64,000 nucleotides of DNA from positions 35,213,968 through 35,277,967 of the forward strand of contig ML681992.1 in NCBI GenBank assembly GCA_007922195.1, written 5' to 3'. Positions 24,880-34,110 of this stretch are shown in pieces. Position 1 is the stretch's first letter; each line of letters starts with the position of its first letter. Source of the DNA: Podocnemis expansa (Eukaryota > Chordata > Testudines > Podocnemididae). Below the pieces are notes generated by a model. It had not been told where the DNA came from, searched no databases, and was given only the letters and a program-made list of their open reading frames with translations. The position numbers and the translations under genes were made by a program.

Positions 24880-25650
24880 TCAGAGGCTCCATGGAATTAC
24901 AATCTTACCACCTTTGAAAATCACCCCATTTACTACAGTCAATTCATGTCTACAGTTCCAATAGTCTCTTACACTTAGAGAGCAACTACTTATTATTTCA
25001 GGCCATCCTTTAATTATCCCTTCTTTGAGGAGTCCCAATGATTCATCTTTCTCAGTCTCTTCTCTTATGCTTTGCAGTCTTCTGTTAGTTATGGGATTTG
25101 CGCTCACAATCATATCTACATAGGCTTGCACTTCTGTTTCCAGTGTCTTCTCAGGTACCATGGGTGCTTCTGCTCTGGAAAATGCACCTGCAGTGAACGT
25201 AAATTTGCCTGGTGTGTAGGTCACCAATAAATTGTATTTCTGCAACTTGATCATCATTCTTTGAATCCTTAAGGTACAGTCATTTAGTGGTTTGTTAAAT
25301 AATGCAATCAAGGGCTTGTGATCTGTTTCAACTTCCACTCTCTGTCCATAAATATACTGATTGAATCTCTCACAGGCAAACAAGATTCCTAAAAGCTCCT
25401 TCTCAGTCTGTGCATATCTAGTCTCTGCATCAGTCAGTGATTTGGATGCATATGCCACAGGTTGCCAGCAATCTTCATGTTTTTGTAAAATCATGGCACC
25501 CAACCCTGACTGTGATGCATCCACTGAAATTTTAATGGGCTTCTCTGGAGCAAAAAATTTCACTACTGGTTCCTGTATCAAGTCTTGTTTTAAACTTCTC
25601 CATGATTCCTCCTGTGCAGCATCCCAGCACCATTCATTTTTGTCCTGTAG
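24880..25650 (-). pseudogene. Gypsy RNase H remnant
   Basis: The 233-residue frame 24880-25581 opens with PIKISVDASQSGLGAMI (first catalytic Asp at 21), followed by YASKSLTDAETRYAQTEKELL (Glu motif) and TDHKPLIALF (second Asp), then the connection leading to integrase. These are the conserved RNase H blocks of Ty3/gypsy elements. The frame is separated by a stop from the RT block to its right. Confidence 0.85.
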
Positions 25651-26603
25651 GAGTTGTCACAATGGTGCCACCTTGGCAGAAAGATTGGGTATGAATTTTC
25701 CAAGATGTTTAACCATTCCCAGGAACCGTTGTACATCTTTCTTTGACTGGGGACGTGGCATCATTTCAGTGGCTGAAATCTTCCTCTTACCCCGTTTTAC
25801 ACCTTCAGGGGAAACAATGACCCCTATAAAAGTCAGTTCTCTAACTCCTAACACACATTTGTCCTTATGTAGTTTGAGGTTTGTGGCTCTAGTTGCATCC
25901 AACACTTGCCAAAGCCAACGATCATGCTCCTCTTTTGTAGAGCCCCAGATGATGATATCATCTATGGAGGTGTCCACACCGCTAATATGTTCATAGATCA
26001 TGTGTACAGTTTTGTGATACACCTCTGGTGCTGAAGCTATACTGAAGGGTAAGCGTAAAAATCTGTCTTCCAAAAGGAGTATTAAATGTGCATAATTTCG
26101 AGCTTTCCTCTGTTAATTTTAGCTGCCAAAATCCAGAGGATACATCCAATTTACTGAAATATTGAGCATTTGCAAACTGAGCCATAATCTCTTCTCTAGT
26201 TGGTAGTTTGAAATGTTCTTTTTGTATAGCTCTGTTGAGGTCTCTGGGATCTAAGCATATGCGTAGCTGGCCATTACCTTTTTGCACTATAACTAGGGAG
26301 CTCACCCATTCTGTTGGCTCCTCTGTTTTTTTGTGTTACTTGCATTGCTTCCATCCTTTCAAGCTCAGCCTTGAGTTTATCATGGAGTGCAAATGGCACC
26401 TTTCTACATGGATGAATAACTGGAGAGATCCGCTTGTTTATGCGGATTGTATGTTCACCCTGCAAGCAGCCCAATCCCTGAAACAGGTCCTGATATTGTT
26501 CAAGGAGTACCTCATAGCCAGATGGAGCCCTGTCTTGTAGTGAGAGCACGCATTTTACCAGATGCAGTTTCTCACAGGTGGCCAGGCCCAAAATTGGTGT
26601 CAC
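25651..26603 (-). pseudogene. Gypsy reverse transcriptase remnant
   Basis: Three overlapping minus-strand frames (26274-26603, 25991-26305, 25657-26073) carry successive RT blocks. They are a basic N-terminal part, then LDPRDLNRAI and FSKLDVSSGFWQLKL (catalytic motif A), then the palm motif C as SIDDIIIWG, where the family normally has Tyr-x-Asp-Asp. At least two frame changes separate the blocks near 26280 and 26050. Role in the living element: copying RNA to DNA. This copy cannot make an intact enzyme. Confidence 0.85.
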
Positions 26604-26606
26604 CTC

Positions 26607-27044
26607 CTATGGCACTGCACTGAAAGGCAGCCTGTACATGGTGTTCTTATGGTTAACACTAGCGAAGCAGCGTCCCTGCACAGGTATATTTGTTCCAGAA
26701 TACCCAGTTACTTTTATGTTTGTTGGTCTCAGCTTGGGTCTTATTCTCAGTCTCTCATAATCTCGTGTAGACAGAATGTTAACCTGAGCTCCTGTGTCTA
26801 GTTTCAGTGGAATGATTGTTCCATTCACTGACAGAGGCAGTATCCAGTCCTTCTCACTAGGTTTGCTTGATCCCAGTACATCTACAAAGCACTCCTCAGT
26901 CTCACTGTCAGTAACTAAATGCACTTGATTTTTGCATCTTTGGGATCTGCAGCAGTTTGCAAAATGATTGTTTCCCACAGTTATGACAGTTTCCCATAGG
27001 CAAAACACTGTTTGGGACCATGCTGTCATCCACACTTGCCACAA
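26607..27044 (-). pseudogene. Gypsy aspartic protease remnant
   Basis: The frame contains LKLDTGAQVNIL, the Asp-Thr-Gly-Ala active-site loop of retroelement proteases. VTGYSGTNIPVQG further on fits the flap and second half. Upstream Cys/His-rich sequence near 26960-27060 fits the gag zinc knuckle, but its reading frame is disturbed. Confidence 0.8.
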
Positions 27045-27292
27045 GACTGTCTGGACTCAGTCTTCCTGATAGCAGGGGTTGGTTTCACATTGTGATTTGA
27101 ACCACTCTGACTATATGCTGTTTGTCTAAGTGCATGCACTATCCATTCTGGTGAATTCAGCTCTTTTACTTGTGTTTTTACTATTTCAGTGGCCCTACAT
27201 ATTTGAAGGGTTTCATTCAAAGAGATCTCTCCCTCTCTGAGGAGTCTTTCTCTTAACCCATTGTCTGTAATGCCACAAATGAGTCTGTCTTT
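27045..27292 (-). pseudogene. Gypsy gag remnant, 3' part
   Basis: The frame 27026-27220 (ETLQICRATEIVKTQ and on to CGKCG) is the end of a gag capsid plus the start of a zinc knuckle. Its 5' neighbour in the element lies on the other side of the Penelope-like insertion, at 28370-28860. Reading continues across once the insert and one duplicated target copy are set aside. Confidence 0.7.
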
Positions 27293-27520
27293 GATCAGAA
27301 AGGGATAGCTGTGTTAGTCTAGTCCAGTAAAAAAAACAACAAGGAGTTGTGTGGCACTTTAAGACTAACAGATTTATTTTTTGCATGAGCTTTCGTGGGA
27401 GAACATCCCACTTCCTCAGATGCTTCGAAGATGGGTGAACTTACAGAAAGGAATGAAACTAAATGCAAGGGGGTGTAAAACATAGGATCAGGTCATAAAG
27501 TAACAGCAAATCAGAGCAGT

Positions 27521-27800
27521 TTACAGGCTCAAACCAGTAGATGAGCAGGTAAATGAGCCTTTGATGGAGTAGGAGGCTTGATTAAGACCTGTGATGGTGT
27601 CTGTTGTGCAGATATGTGGGCAGACTTGGCAGCGTAGTTTTTTGCAGGGGTGTGTGCCTGCTTCAATGTTCCTGTTGTTAGATCTGTAGTTGCTGGTGAG
27701 TATCTGTTTAAGATTAGGGGGCTGCCTATAAGCAAGGAGTGGTCTGTCTCCTAATGCTTGGGAGAGAGAGGGATCATCTTTTAGAATAGGCTGTAGGTCC
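27521..27800 (-). pseudogene. Penelope RT/endonuclease linker segment
   Basis: An uninterrupted minus-strand frame without its own start. It includes DRPLLAYRQPPNLKQ, then a cysteine-rich part with CQVCPHIC, then SYSIKGSFTC, and stops at TAA (27521-27523) just after fusing to the tail. In Penelope elements this linker lies between RT and GIY-YIG. Here the endonuclease has been skipped. Confidence 0.7.
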
Positions 27801-28138
27801 TTAACTACAGATCTAACAACAGGAATGTGGTCTATGCCATCATGTGCAAGAAATGCCCCAACACCTTATATATTGGACAAACAGGAAGATTGCTCTGTAA
27901 GAGACTGCATGAGCACAGAGCTGATATCAGAAATCACAGAACAAAGAAACCAGTTGCTGAGCACTTCCATCTTCCTAATCACTCGATGACGGATTTGTTA
28001 ACGACTGTCGTTAGAGATGTACCTGGGACATCAAGACTTCAAAGAGAAACAGCTGAACTCGAATTAATATGCAAGCTAAATTCTGTGAAAGCAAGACGTA
28101 ATCGAGACTATGGGTTCTTTTCCCATTACAAAGGGTAA
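27797..28138 (+). pseudogene. Penelope GIY-YIG endonuclease domain
   Basis: The frame opens from about 27797 without a proper ATG. A short linker remnant (NYRSNNRN) is fused to VVYAIMCKKCP. Counting from the Val codon at 27827, LYIGQTG is at 14-20 (the YIG half of GIY-YIG), Arg25 lies in LCKRLHEH, the Cys pair is at 7 and 10, His residues are at 28 and 30, AEHFHLPNHS follows, and LELICKLNS carries the late acidic residue. The domain is intact to its stop, so this insertion is relatively young. In the living element it nicks the target for reverse transcription. It is not a host gene, since it is flanked by element tails. Confidence 0.8.
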
Positions 28139-28369
28139 TTTGACTTCAGGCTTCCCATGGTCTGAGCCTGTAAACTGCTCTGATTTGCTGTTACTGTATG
28201 ACCTGATCCTATGTTTTACACCCTCTTGCATTTAGTTTCATTCCTTTCTGTAAGTTCACCCATCTTCGAAGCATCTGAGGAAGTGGGATCTTCTCCCATG
28301 AAAGCTCATGCAAAAAATGAATCTGTTAGTTTTAAAGTGCCACACAACTCCTTGTTGTTTGATCAGAAA

Positions 28370-28870
28370 CTCTGCCAAGCCACCAAAGTTGCAGCTTTTA
28401 CTGAGTTTCCTTAATTCTATAACACATGGGTCCATGGTGTTATCCGGTTTTTGCATGCATGTAAAAAAATCTGTGCTTCTCAAAAGTCACATTCATTTTT
28501 GGCAAGCAATATTCCTCAAACTTAGTCAGTATAGTGTTTAAATTTATGCTTTCACCATCTTGAAATTCAAAGTTATTATATACATCCAGTGCCTCCTCCC
28601 CAACAACATGCAAAAATAGATGATTTCTGGTTTTCATCTTTATTCTGCGCTCCAGTGGCAGACAAATACAACAGAAATCGCTGCTTAAACTTTAGCCAGT
28701 TTTCTGCAATATTGCCAGACATTTGGAGAGGTGAAGGAGCCTGTAAAACATCCATTGTTGGAGCTTACACTTACTGAAGGCTTTCTTTGTTTTCAGAGAT
28801 CCCTGATGTTTTGCTGTTTTCAGGTGCAAATGCAGGAATTTTCCTCCAAGTCTTTTTAGTTTCCAAACTC
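28370..28870 (-). pseudogene. Gypsy gag remnant, 5' part
   Basis: The frames 28440-28637 (HVVGEEALDVYNNFEF, FEEYCLPKMNV) and 28256-28483 (distal part NFGGLAEFLIK at the insertion site) are pieces of a gag capsid domain of Ty3/gypsy type. A frame change lies near 28440. The capsid packages element RNA in active relatives. Confidence 0.7.
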
Positions 28871-28873
28871 ATT

Positions 28874-28891
28874 CCCCATCTTCTGACACCA
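28874..28891 (-). other. Primer-binding site of the gypsy element
   Basis: On the minus strand TGGTGTCAGAAG starts immediately after the 5' LTR (boundary 28891/28892) and continues ATGGGG. This resembles the site complementary to the 3' end of vertebrate tRNA-Leu (TGGTGTCAGGAGTGGG type), with differences after the ninth base. Confidence 0.65.
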
Positions 28892-29083
28892 TGTAATGAT
28901 CTTGAGGGTTCATTAAAGACAATACTACTGAATGAGTAAGGAATAGAACTTTAATCATACAGGTGTGTACCTGGGAGCAGCCATGTTAGATCTTCTCTGT
29001 GGCAGGTCTCCCAATTTACACAACACTGGCCCATGCTAGGAATTGTCTCTAAATTCACAACCTTCTGCAAGCATATCACTACA
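28892..29083 (-). repeat. 5' LTR of the gypsy element
   Basis: 192 bp, TG...CA on both strands, next to the primer-binding site on one side and the ggggt target duplication on the other. Confidence 0.87.
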
Positions 29084-29846
29084 GGGGTCTCAAACACGCA
29101 GCCCCTAAAGCTATTTCCTGTGGCCCTCAGTGACACTATTGTTACTGATATTTGCAGCATCATTGTACAGAAAGGTTTCAGTGGTGTGGCCCTTGGCCTT
29201 AGCTACTAGTCCTCATGCGGTCATTGTGGTGATTCGAGTTAGAGACCCCTGCTGTAGGAGCAGAGCCTCTGGCTGGTTGTTACAGCCTTGCTGAGCTGCG
29301 TCTAGGGAGTCGGGAGCCAGCAGCTGCAAATGTTCTTAAGAGCCTCCCTTGGCCCTGATCTCAACAACTTTTATTCCGCCAGTGCTAGAGGAGCCAGAGC
29401 TGCTGAGATCACTCCGCTATTCAGTGGCAATTAACACTTATCTGGATTGGGTGGCCAGAACAAAAGGGGGGGGGTAGGGGATAGCGGTCCATCACCAGCT
29501 AATTGGTGGAGGGTGGGGTTTGGGTCCTGGGGCTCCTAGAGTGAAAGGCAGGATTAGTTGGTAAGCAAAGTGCCAGTGAGTGACTGTCTCAGTTTGACTG
29601 GAAGACCACAAGCAGAGCTGAGCTGGGACTGGCTAGAGCACTTCCCTTGTTACCTGCTGTGCTGTTTAACATTGTTCACTGCTCTCCACAGCTGCAGCAG
29701 AGGTAGCAGCAGCAGCTAATGAACCCTGGGCAGATAAAAATAGAATCTGCATCCTAGTTCAAATCCACAACAATGGATCTGCGAATATCCACATCCACAG
29801 ATACTGACATAACTGAAATGGATACCCATGGATCTGCAGGGCTCTA

Positions 29847-29895
29847 GACTAGATGAAGTTGCGAGGTCTCTTCTGGTCCTATGATTCTATGATTA
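29847..29895 (+). mobile_element. CR1 3' end, continuation of the copy at 18600-23217
   Basis: gactagatgaag is followed by a 'ggtctcttctggtcc' block and ends attctatgatt, the CR1 3' terminus. It lies directly next to the right end of element X and in the same orientation as the CR1 left of X, so both belong to one LINE. Confidence 0.75.
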
Positions 29896-30245
29896 AACAC
29901 TGTTTAATCTGTAAGGAGAATTAGCATGGGTGCCTATGTGCAGGATACAAATGGCAGAAGTAGAGTAGTGTTTTCAGGAAGGATGATCTTATGGGCACTT
30001 TTAGTTGGAAGAAGAAAAACAGACTAGTAATAAAACAGTTTATAACCTGTTAAATAAGAATGTATTCTCTCACTCAGTGTAAAGAAGTTTCAAGTAAACA
30101 ACAAAACAGGTTTTTCATTTGTAGTTGTTACTATAGTGATACGAATTATTTTTTTAAGGTGCCACTGCATATGTTGTTAAAGAACTGGTATCTTTATCAT
30201 ATTAGATGGTGTGATATAAAATAAAGGAGAACATACAGTTGACTT
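29896..30245. other. No gene recognised
   Basis: AT-rich sequence between the CR1 end and the solo LTR. Nothing assigned. Confidence 0.4.
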
Positions 30246-30743
30246 TGTGATAAGGTCAGGGCTGAGGGGTACAGAAGGGTACATCAGGGCAGGTATGTGA
30301 GCCCTAGACTGGTGGGGAGGCCCTTTTCCCTGATTGCAAATAAAAGGCCTCTGCAGGCTAATTACAGACAGCTGCACCCAATCAAGGGCTACCCCAGGCC
30401 TATAAAGGCTGCTTCCACTAGGAGAAGGGGGGGAAAAAGAGCTGAGGCTGTTGCTTCAGTTTGGAAGCTCCCCAGGCAGAGGAGGAGACTGTTTCTCCCC
30501 AGCCTTAACCAGAGCTAGAGATAGAGAGAAGCAGCTGGCCCTTCCACTGCTCTGCAGGCTCTCTAAGCTGGGACCCAGGGCCAGAGAAGGAAGAGAGTAC
30601 TAGAAAGACTGCAAAAGCCAGGGACCTTCCTGGATGGGGGCTGGCTGAACTGTGACCAGTACCCCTTGGGGAGAAGACTTGAGCTGTTGAGCGAGGCCTC
30701 ACACACCTCTTCCCTCCTGAAGTGGGGGGGTGACCTTGCCACA
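30246..30743 (+). mobile_element. Solo LTR, sense to CWF19L2
   Basis: It starts TGTGATAAGGTCA and ends TGACCTTGCCACA, 13-base imperfect inverted ends in TG...CA form, with the 4-base duplication actt on both sides (30242-30245 and 30744-30747). A CCAAT motif (30378-30382) and TATAAA (30401-30406) are in the order expected of a plus-strand U3 promoter. A 4-bp duplication suits a gammaretrovirus-like endogenous element, but family assignment needs a search. No coding region remains. It lies about 0.5 kb upstream of the first recognised CWF19L2 exon and points the same way. Confidence 0.75.
30401..30406 (+). promoter_or_regulatory. TATA box of the solo LTR
   Basis: TATAAA preceded 19 bases earlier by CCAAT. 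It could in principle start a truncated CWF19L2 transcript; there is no direct sign that it does. Confidence 0.45.
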
Positions 30744-31252
30744 ACTTGTACCAAGTAATGCTCTACGGGATTGGTTCTCTGAAACGGATATTATTAAAAA
30801 AATTATAAAGAAACGTTTTGTATTTGCAGTACTGTACAGTTGTGCAGGTAGATTAGGGAATCACAACAAATACTAAATAAAAGCTTCCAATGATCAAAAT
30901 TTTCCAAACTTATTGGATGATGTATCTATTTACATTGAAACTGTGTAAATTTAAGGTATTATCAGACGAGATTTTTGCGGTTTGAAAGTTTATTGTAAAA
31001 GGGAATGTAATATAGTCTGCTTGTTTACATCACTCAACTGTATTTTTGCTACTTTATCTGTCATGAATATCACATGATAGCTGTCAGCTGACCCAGACAC
31101 CACCTAATTACATGTCTGAAAGATGCCATGCAAAAGAAAATACTGCCTGATGCCTATGCCTTTCTGGTTAAGTAAAGAATACTAAATGTCCTAAATAGTT
31201 CTAGTTGTTTTCTTTTCATTTGTATGCTTACTTTTTCTTTGTTTCTTTTCAG

Positions 31253-31465
31253 TTTGCAGAAAAAACTGATAGAGAGTACTACACACTGGATGACATGTTT
31301 GTTAACAAAGCAGCTAAAGGAGAACGGAGTGGGGAAGAAGAGGAAAGGCAAAGAAGAAGAGCAATTTCTGATCAGCAGCAACTTGTTGCGAGAATGGAAA
31401 AGTGTCCATATTGCTTTGATAGCCCTTCCCTGTCAAAACATCTTATTATTGCAATTGGCGTCAAG
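31253..31465 (+). CDS. CWF19L2: CWF19L2, exon a (first exon in window)
   Basis: 213 bases, 71 codons, phase 0 at both ends, after a tttcttttcag acceptor and before gtaag. It encodes [19 protein letters not shown], a charged Glu/Arg-rich stretch ([10 protein letters not shown]), and [22 protein letters not shown]. The last part begins the CwfJ C-terminal domain 1, a HIT-like fold; CPYC is its conserved Cys pair. CWF19L2 is the metazoan relative of fission yeast Cwf19, known from late and intron-lariat spliceosomes; budding yeast Drn1 works with the debranching enzyme Dbr1. It acts in the nucleus. The solo LTR at 30246-30743 lies just upstream. Confidence 0.95.
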
Positions 31466-32056
31466 GTAAGAAAATAGCAACTTGATAAGAACATGCAAAG
31501 AAATAAAGGAAGGCAGGTTAGTGTTAGAATTTCCTGGAATTAAAAATAAAATTGCTTCATTGGCATGAGTCATTGATTTGCATGTTGTTTTTCTGGTCCT
31601 TTCAATTAAATAGAAAGGAGACTTCCTCAAGGGTGAGATAAAAAGATATGAAGCTATCTTGAATGATGAAGTTAATCTTCTATACTTGATCCACTTCAGA
31701 TTTGTGGATGACTTTGGTATCTATGGAAAAATCTCAAGGATACTGAGATAATGATAAGAGAGCTGAGCGCATAAATTACATAAGGTAGATGAATATGCAG
31801 AAGACCAGCTGGGGTTCAGTGTGACTATATAAAAAGAAAGAAGATCCTTATGGGTAGGAAGGAACTAGAAGCAGTTAAGGAGTGAAGTGTAATTCAAAAA
31901 GACGAAACAAGGTTGAGTGGAAATAAATCAGAAGACAAAATACTATCATGATAACTACCCTTCAATTAAATAACCCTCCATCTGGTTTAAAGCTGAAGAT
32001 GCACATGGGGATGTAAATTTTGTACCAGTGGGGATTCACGTTTAGAAGCTGATAGG
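31466..32056. other. Intron, no feature recognised
   Basis: AT-rich intronic sequence between exon a and the MITE-like element. Nothing assigned. Confidence 0.5.
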
Positions 32057-32510
32057 CAGGGCCCGATTAAGGCTCCTTGGGACCTGAGGCTGGCCGCTAT
32101 TGTGGCCCCCCAACCGCGACAGCACCCAAACTTAGGGTGGTGCAGAGCAGCACCAAGGAATGCCAGCGCTGGGGCCCAGGCTGGCAGACTCACCAGTCAT
32201 GAGGAGCAAGCCACCACTTGGCACTGGGGCTGGGCTGGTGCTGGGGGGCCTGCACACTGGCCAGCTGCAGGGGCAGGACAGGCCAGCACTGGGGCCTAGC
32301 CAGTGCTTGGGGGAGGTTGGGCCCTCCGAGCAGCCAGCTGTGGGAGCAGAGTGACGCTGGTTTCAAGCAAACCAGCCCACCTCATGTGTGATGCAGTGCT
32401 TGGGATGGCAGGTGCCTGATTTATTTTTGCAGGGCTCAAGATGGTGAGGCCCCCTCAAGCCTGTGGCCCAGGACAACAGCCTCTAAAGTCCCTTTATAAA
32501 TTCAGTCCTG
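32057..32510. mobile_element. 454-bp GC-rich non-autonomous DNA element
   Basis: The left end cagggcccgattaa and right end ttcagtcctg are imperfect inverted ends. The flanking 8-mers ctgatagg and ttcatagg agree at six positions. The GC-rich interior gives short frames only. hAT-like by duplication length. Confidence 0.6.
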
Positions 32511-33420
32511 TTCATAGGGCGTAATCTCTAACTCTGTGGGGATGTCCTGTCCAGACTCCCTTTATTTCACAGAATTTTAGGATTAAATACCGCAGCCCGC
32601 TACTCGCCTTTGGAAGTAATAATCAAAGTAATAATCAGATTTTAGGGATTTTGCATTGTTTAAGGAGCTGTACTTTAGCTCAAATTTTATTCTGAGCATC
32701 TTCTTGTTTCTGTTGATAGTCATAATTCTTACAAAAGTATTACATATTTTCACCCATTAAATCTGATGCATTTTTAACAATGTATGGAGTACTCTTTTTC
32801 CACTTTTCCCTGAATTCCTCATGCTTTACTTTGAATTATATTTTGATTTAAAACTGATAACAAATGCAAAAAGTAAAAGTATTCTTTTTTTTATGTGTGT
32901 TTTTGCAACCACAGTAGACTGCACAACTTGATACTGATATTCTATTCGGAGTACTATTTAGTGGAAATGCTAATATCTTGTTGTCTCAACAATACTATTA
33001 CTATTGTTTTAGCAAAGTAAATATGCTTTATAAAGAGCCAAGTCTACGTCACTCAGCACCCTTCACTCTTGTTGATGATTTGCAGGTTGAGATGGCTCAG
33101 GGCTTTTCATGATCTGACCCAAAAGAAGCTAAGAGGCTTAGTCACAAGTTTCATCAGCTTAACTGACTCTTATAGTAGTTATGCAGAAACTGTAAGAAGC
33201 CTCTAGTTTGTTTAATTTAAATGGGTTTCAATATGCTTTTAACAAATTAACACTGAAGTACTAGTTTCTTGCTTTAAACATTTTTTGAAGAGGATAGCTG
33301 CCTTTATTAGTTTTCTTTGTGAAAGTCCAATGTTACTCCACTCTAGCTTGATTAAAAGGTTTTTTGACACAGGAGAGAAATGAGTATTGTGACTGGGAAT
33401 AAAAATGTTTATTTGTGTAG
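32511..33420. other. Intron, no feature recognised
   Basis: AT-rich sequence up to the acceptor of exon b, with a fair branch and pyrimidine region. Nothing assigned. Confidence 0.5.
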
Positions 33421-33537
33421 GTGTACTTATCCTTGCCGAATTGCCAGTCCCTTACCGAAGGTCACTGTGTGATAGCCCCTTTGCAGCACTATACTGCAGC
33501 CACTCTTCTAGACGAGGACATCTGGGAAGAAATCCAG
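33421..33537 (+). CDS. CWF19L2: CWF19L2, exon b
   Basis: 117 bases, 39 codons, phase 0, acceptor tttgtgtag and donor gtcagc. It encodes [19 protein letters not shown] followed by [19 protein letters not shown] and a final Gln. This is the middle of CwfJ C-terminal domain 1; the LPN, EGH and PLQH segments are the conserved core strands and helix of the HIT-like fold. It continues exactly from exon a (…IGVK|VYLS). Confidence 0.95.
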
Positions 33538-33894
33538 GTCAGCAAAGCACTGCTAATTGTTACTGCTGTGAAGATGGCTCATTTTCTGGACCTTTTTGAA
33601 ATAATTTTGTTCAAATGTTAACATACTTATTGTCAGTGACTGTTACTTTTCCTGAATGGCATATGAGGCCTTTGAGGTTGTCTAGCTTTTCTCTGTTTTC
33701 CATCTCAAGATTGTTGCTGGTGCTGTCTGTGGACAGAATGATCTCACTTCAAGGACCCCCCTATGTCTGGAGTCTCATCCTTACTAGGTACATCAGAGTT
33801 CTCTAGCTCTACTCAGGAGAAAGTGTTAGAGAGAGAACTTCCAAAAGCAATGAAGTGGCATAAGGTATTAAATCTCATTGAAAGTCAAGCTTCA

Positions 33895-34110
33895 AAGCAG
33901 TAGCTGTGTCAGTCTAGTTGAGCAAAACAAACAAGGAGTTTTGTGGCACTTTTAAAGACTAACAGTTTGATTTATTTATTTCATGAACTTTCACGGGAGA
34001 AAAATACCACTTTGTCAGATGCTTGCCGATGGAGAACTTAAAGTGGAAGGAAGATAAAAGCAGGGATATGTATGTCATATGATCAGGTTAAACTGTTACA
34101 GACTGTTGAA
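33895..34110 (-). mobile_element. Penelope-like 3' tail, antisense (copy D)
   Basis: aaacaaggagttttgtggcac, then aaagactaacag, then a 'catgaactttcacgggagaa' block, then a degraded tail to about 34110: the same tail as the ends of copy B. No coding part remains. A single copy, not a fold-back as far as can be seen. Confidence 0.7.

Larger units (their letters stand above)
27302..28360. mobile_element. Fold-back Penelope-like element (copy B) inserted in gypsy gag
   Basis: Flanked by a 12-base duplication, tttgatcagaaa (27290-27301 and 28358-28369). The outer about 230 bases on each side are inverted copies of the same 3' tail (27302-27535 minus, 28140-28360 plus). The minus-strand half (27521 to about 27800) codes the RT-to-endonuclease linker and jumps straight to the tail. 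The plus-strand half (about 27797-28138) codes the GIY-YIG endonuclease and then the same tail. So two differently deleted copies of one element's 3' end are joined head to head near 27797. The youngest layer of the nest. Confidence 0.85.
23383..29083 (-). mobile_element. Ty3/gypsy LTR retrotransposon, complete in layout but inactive
   Basis: The order on the minus strand is LTR (28892-29083), primer-binding site, gag, protease, RT, RNase H, integrase, polypurine tract, LTR (23383-23572). This pol order, with integrase last, is the Ty3/gypsy arrangement. The 5-bp duplication ggggt is at 23378-23382 and 29084-29088. Excluding the Penelope-like insert in gag, it is about 4.6 kb. Each coding block is broken by frame changes or stops. 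The LTRs differ from each other by roughly ten substitutions plus two indels by eye, so the insertion is not recent. Confidence 0.88.
23376..29251. mobile_element. 170-bp hAT-type element split by the gypsy insertion
   Basis: The first seven bases (caggggt, 23376-23382) lie left of the gypsy element and the rest (29084-29251) right of it. The ends are caggggtctcaaaca and gagttagagacccctg. The 8-bp duplication ctgtagga is perfect at 23368-23375 and 29252-29259, almost 6 kb apart, which shows that both halves are one insertion. An uninterrupted relative with its own duplication lies at 38161-38383. Confidence 0.85.
23218..29846. mobile_element. Unclassified DNA element X (copy 1), split by nested insertions
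   Basis: The left piece (23218-23375) and right piece (29252-29846) match the two ends of an uninterrupted copy at 55246-55858. Both begin with a gacctc/gagctc end followed by gatacaaaaatgtg, and both end gatctgcagggctc. Internal matches include gagataaaaatagaatc-type sequence and the cacagctgagct region. Ends are inverted (gcagggctct against agagctctgc). The flanks on both sides are CR1 sequence, so X inserted into that CR1. The superfamily is not assigned; copy 2 has TTA on both sides, which would suit PIF/Harbinger. Confidence 0.65.
1..31252 (+). other. Presumed CWF19L2 intron(s) upstream of the first exon seen
   Basis: The exon at 31253 opens in mid-protein, so earlier exons must lie upstream. 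I found no plausible CWF19L2 exon on the plus strand here. Either the window starts inside a very large intron, much of it made of the insertions listed, or short diverged exons were missed. Confidence 0.5.

Noticed and set aside
27797..28138. GIY-YIG protein as a host nuclease gene
   Set aside because: It has no proper start, is fused to a linker remnant, and is flanked by Penelope tails and a target duplication, so it belongs to the element.
29252..29259. Treating the hAT at 29084-29251 as a separate insertion next to the gypsy LTR
   Set aside because: Its left neighbours do not match the right duplication, but the bases at 23368-23375 do. The element is therefore split by gypsy, not adjacent to it.
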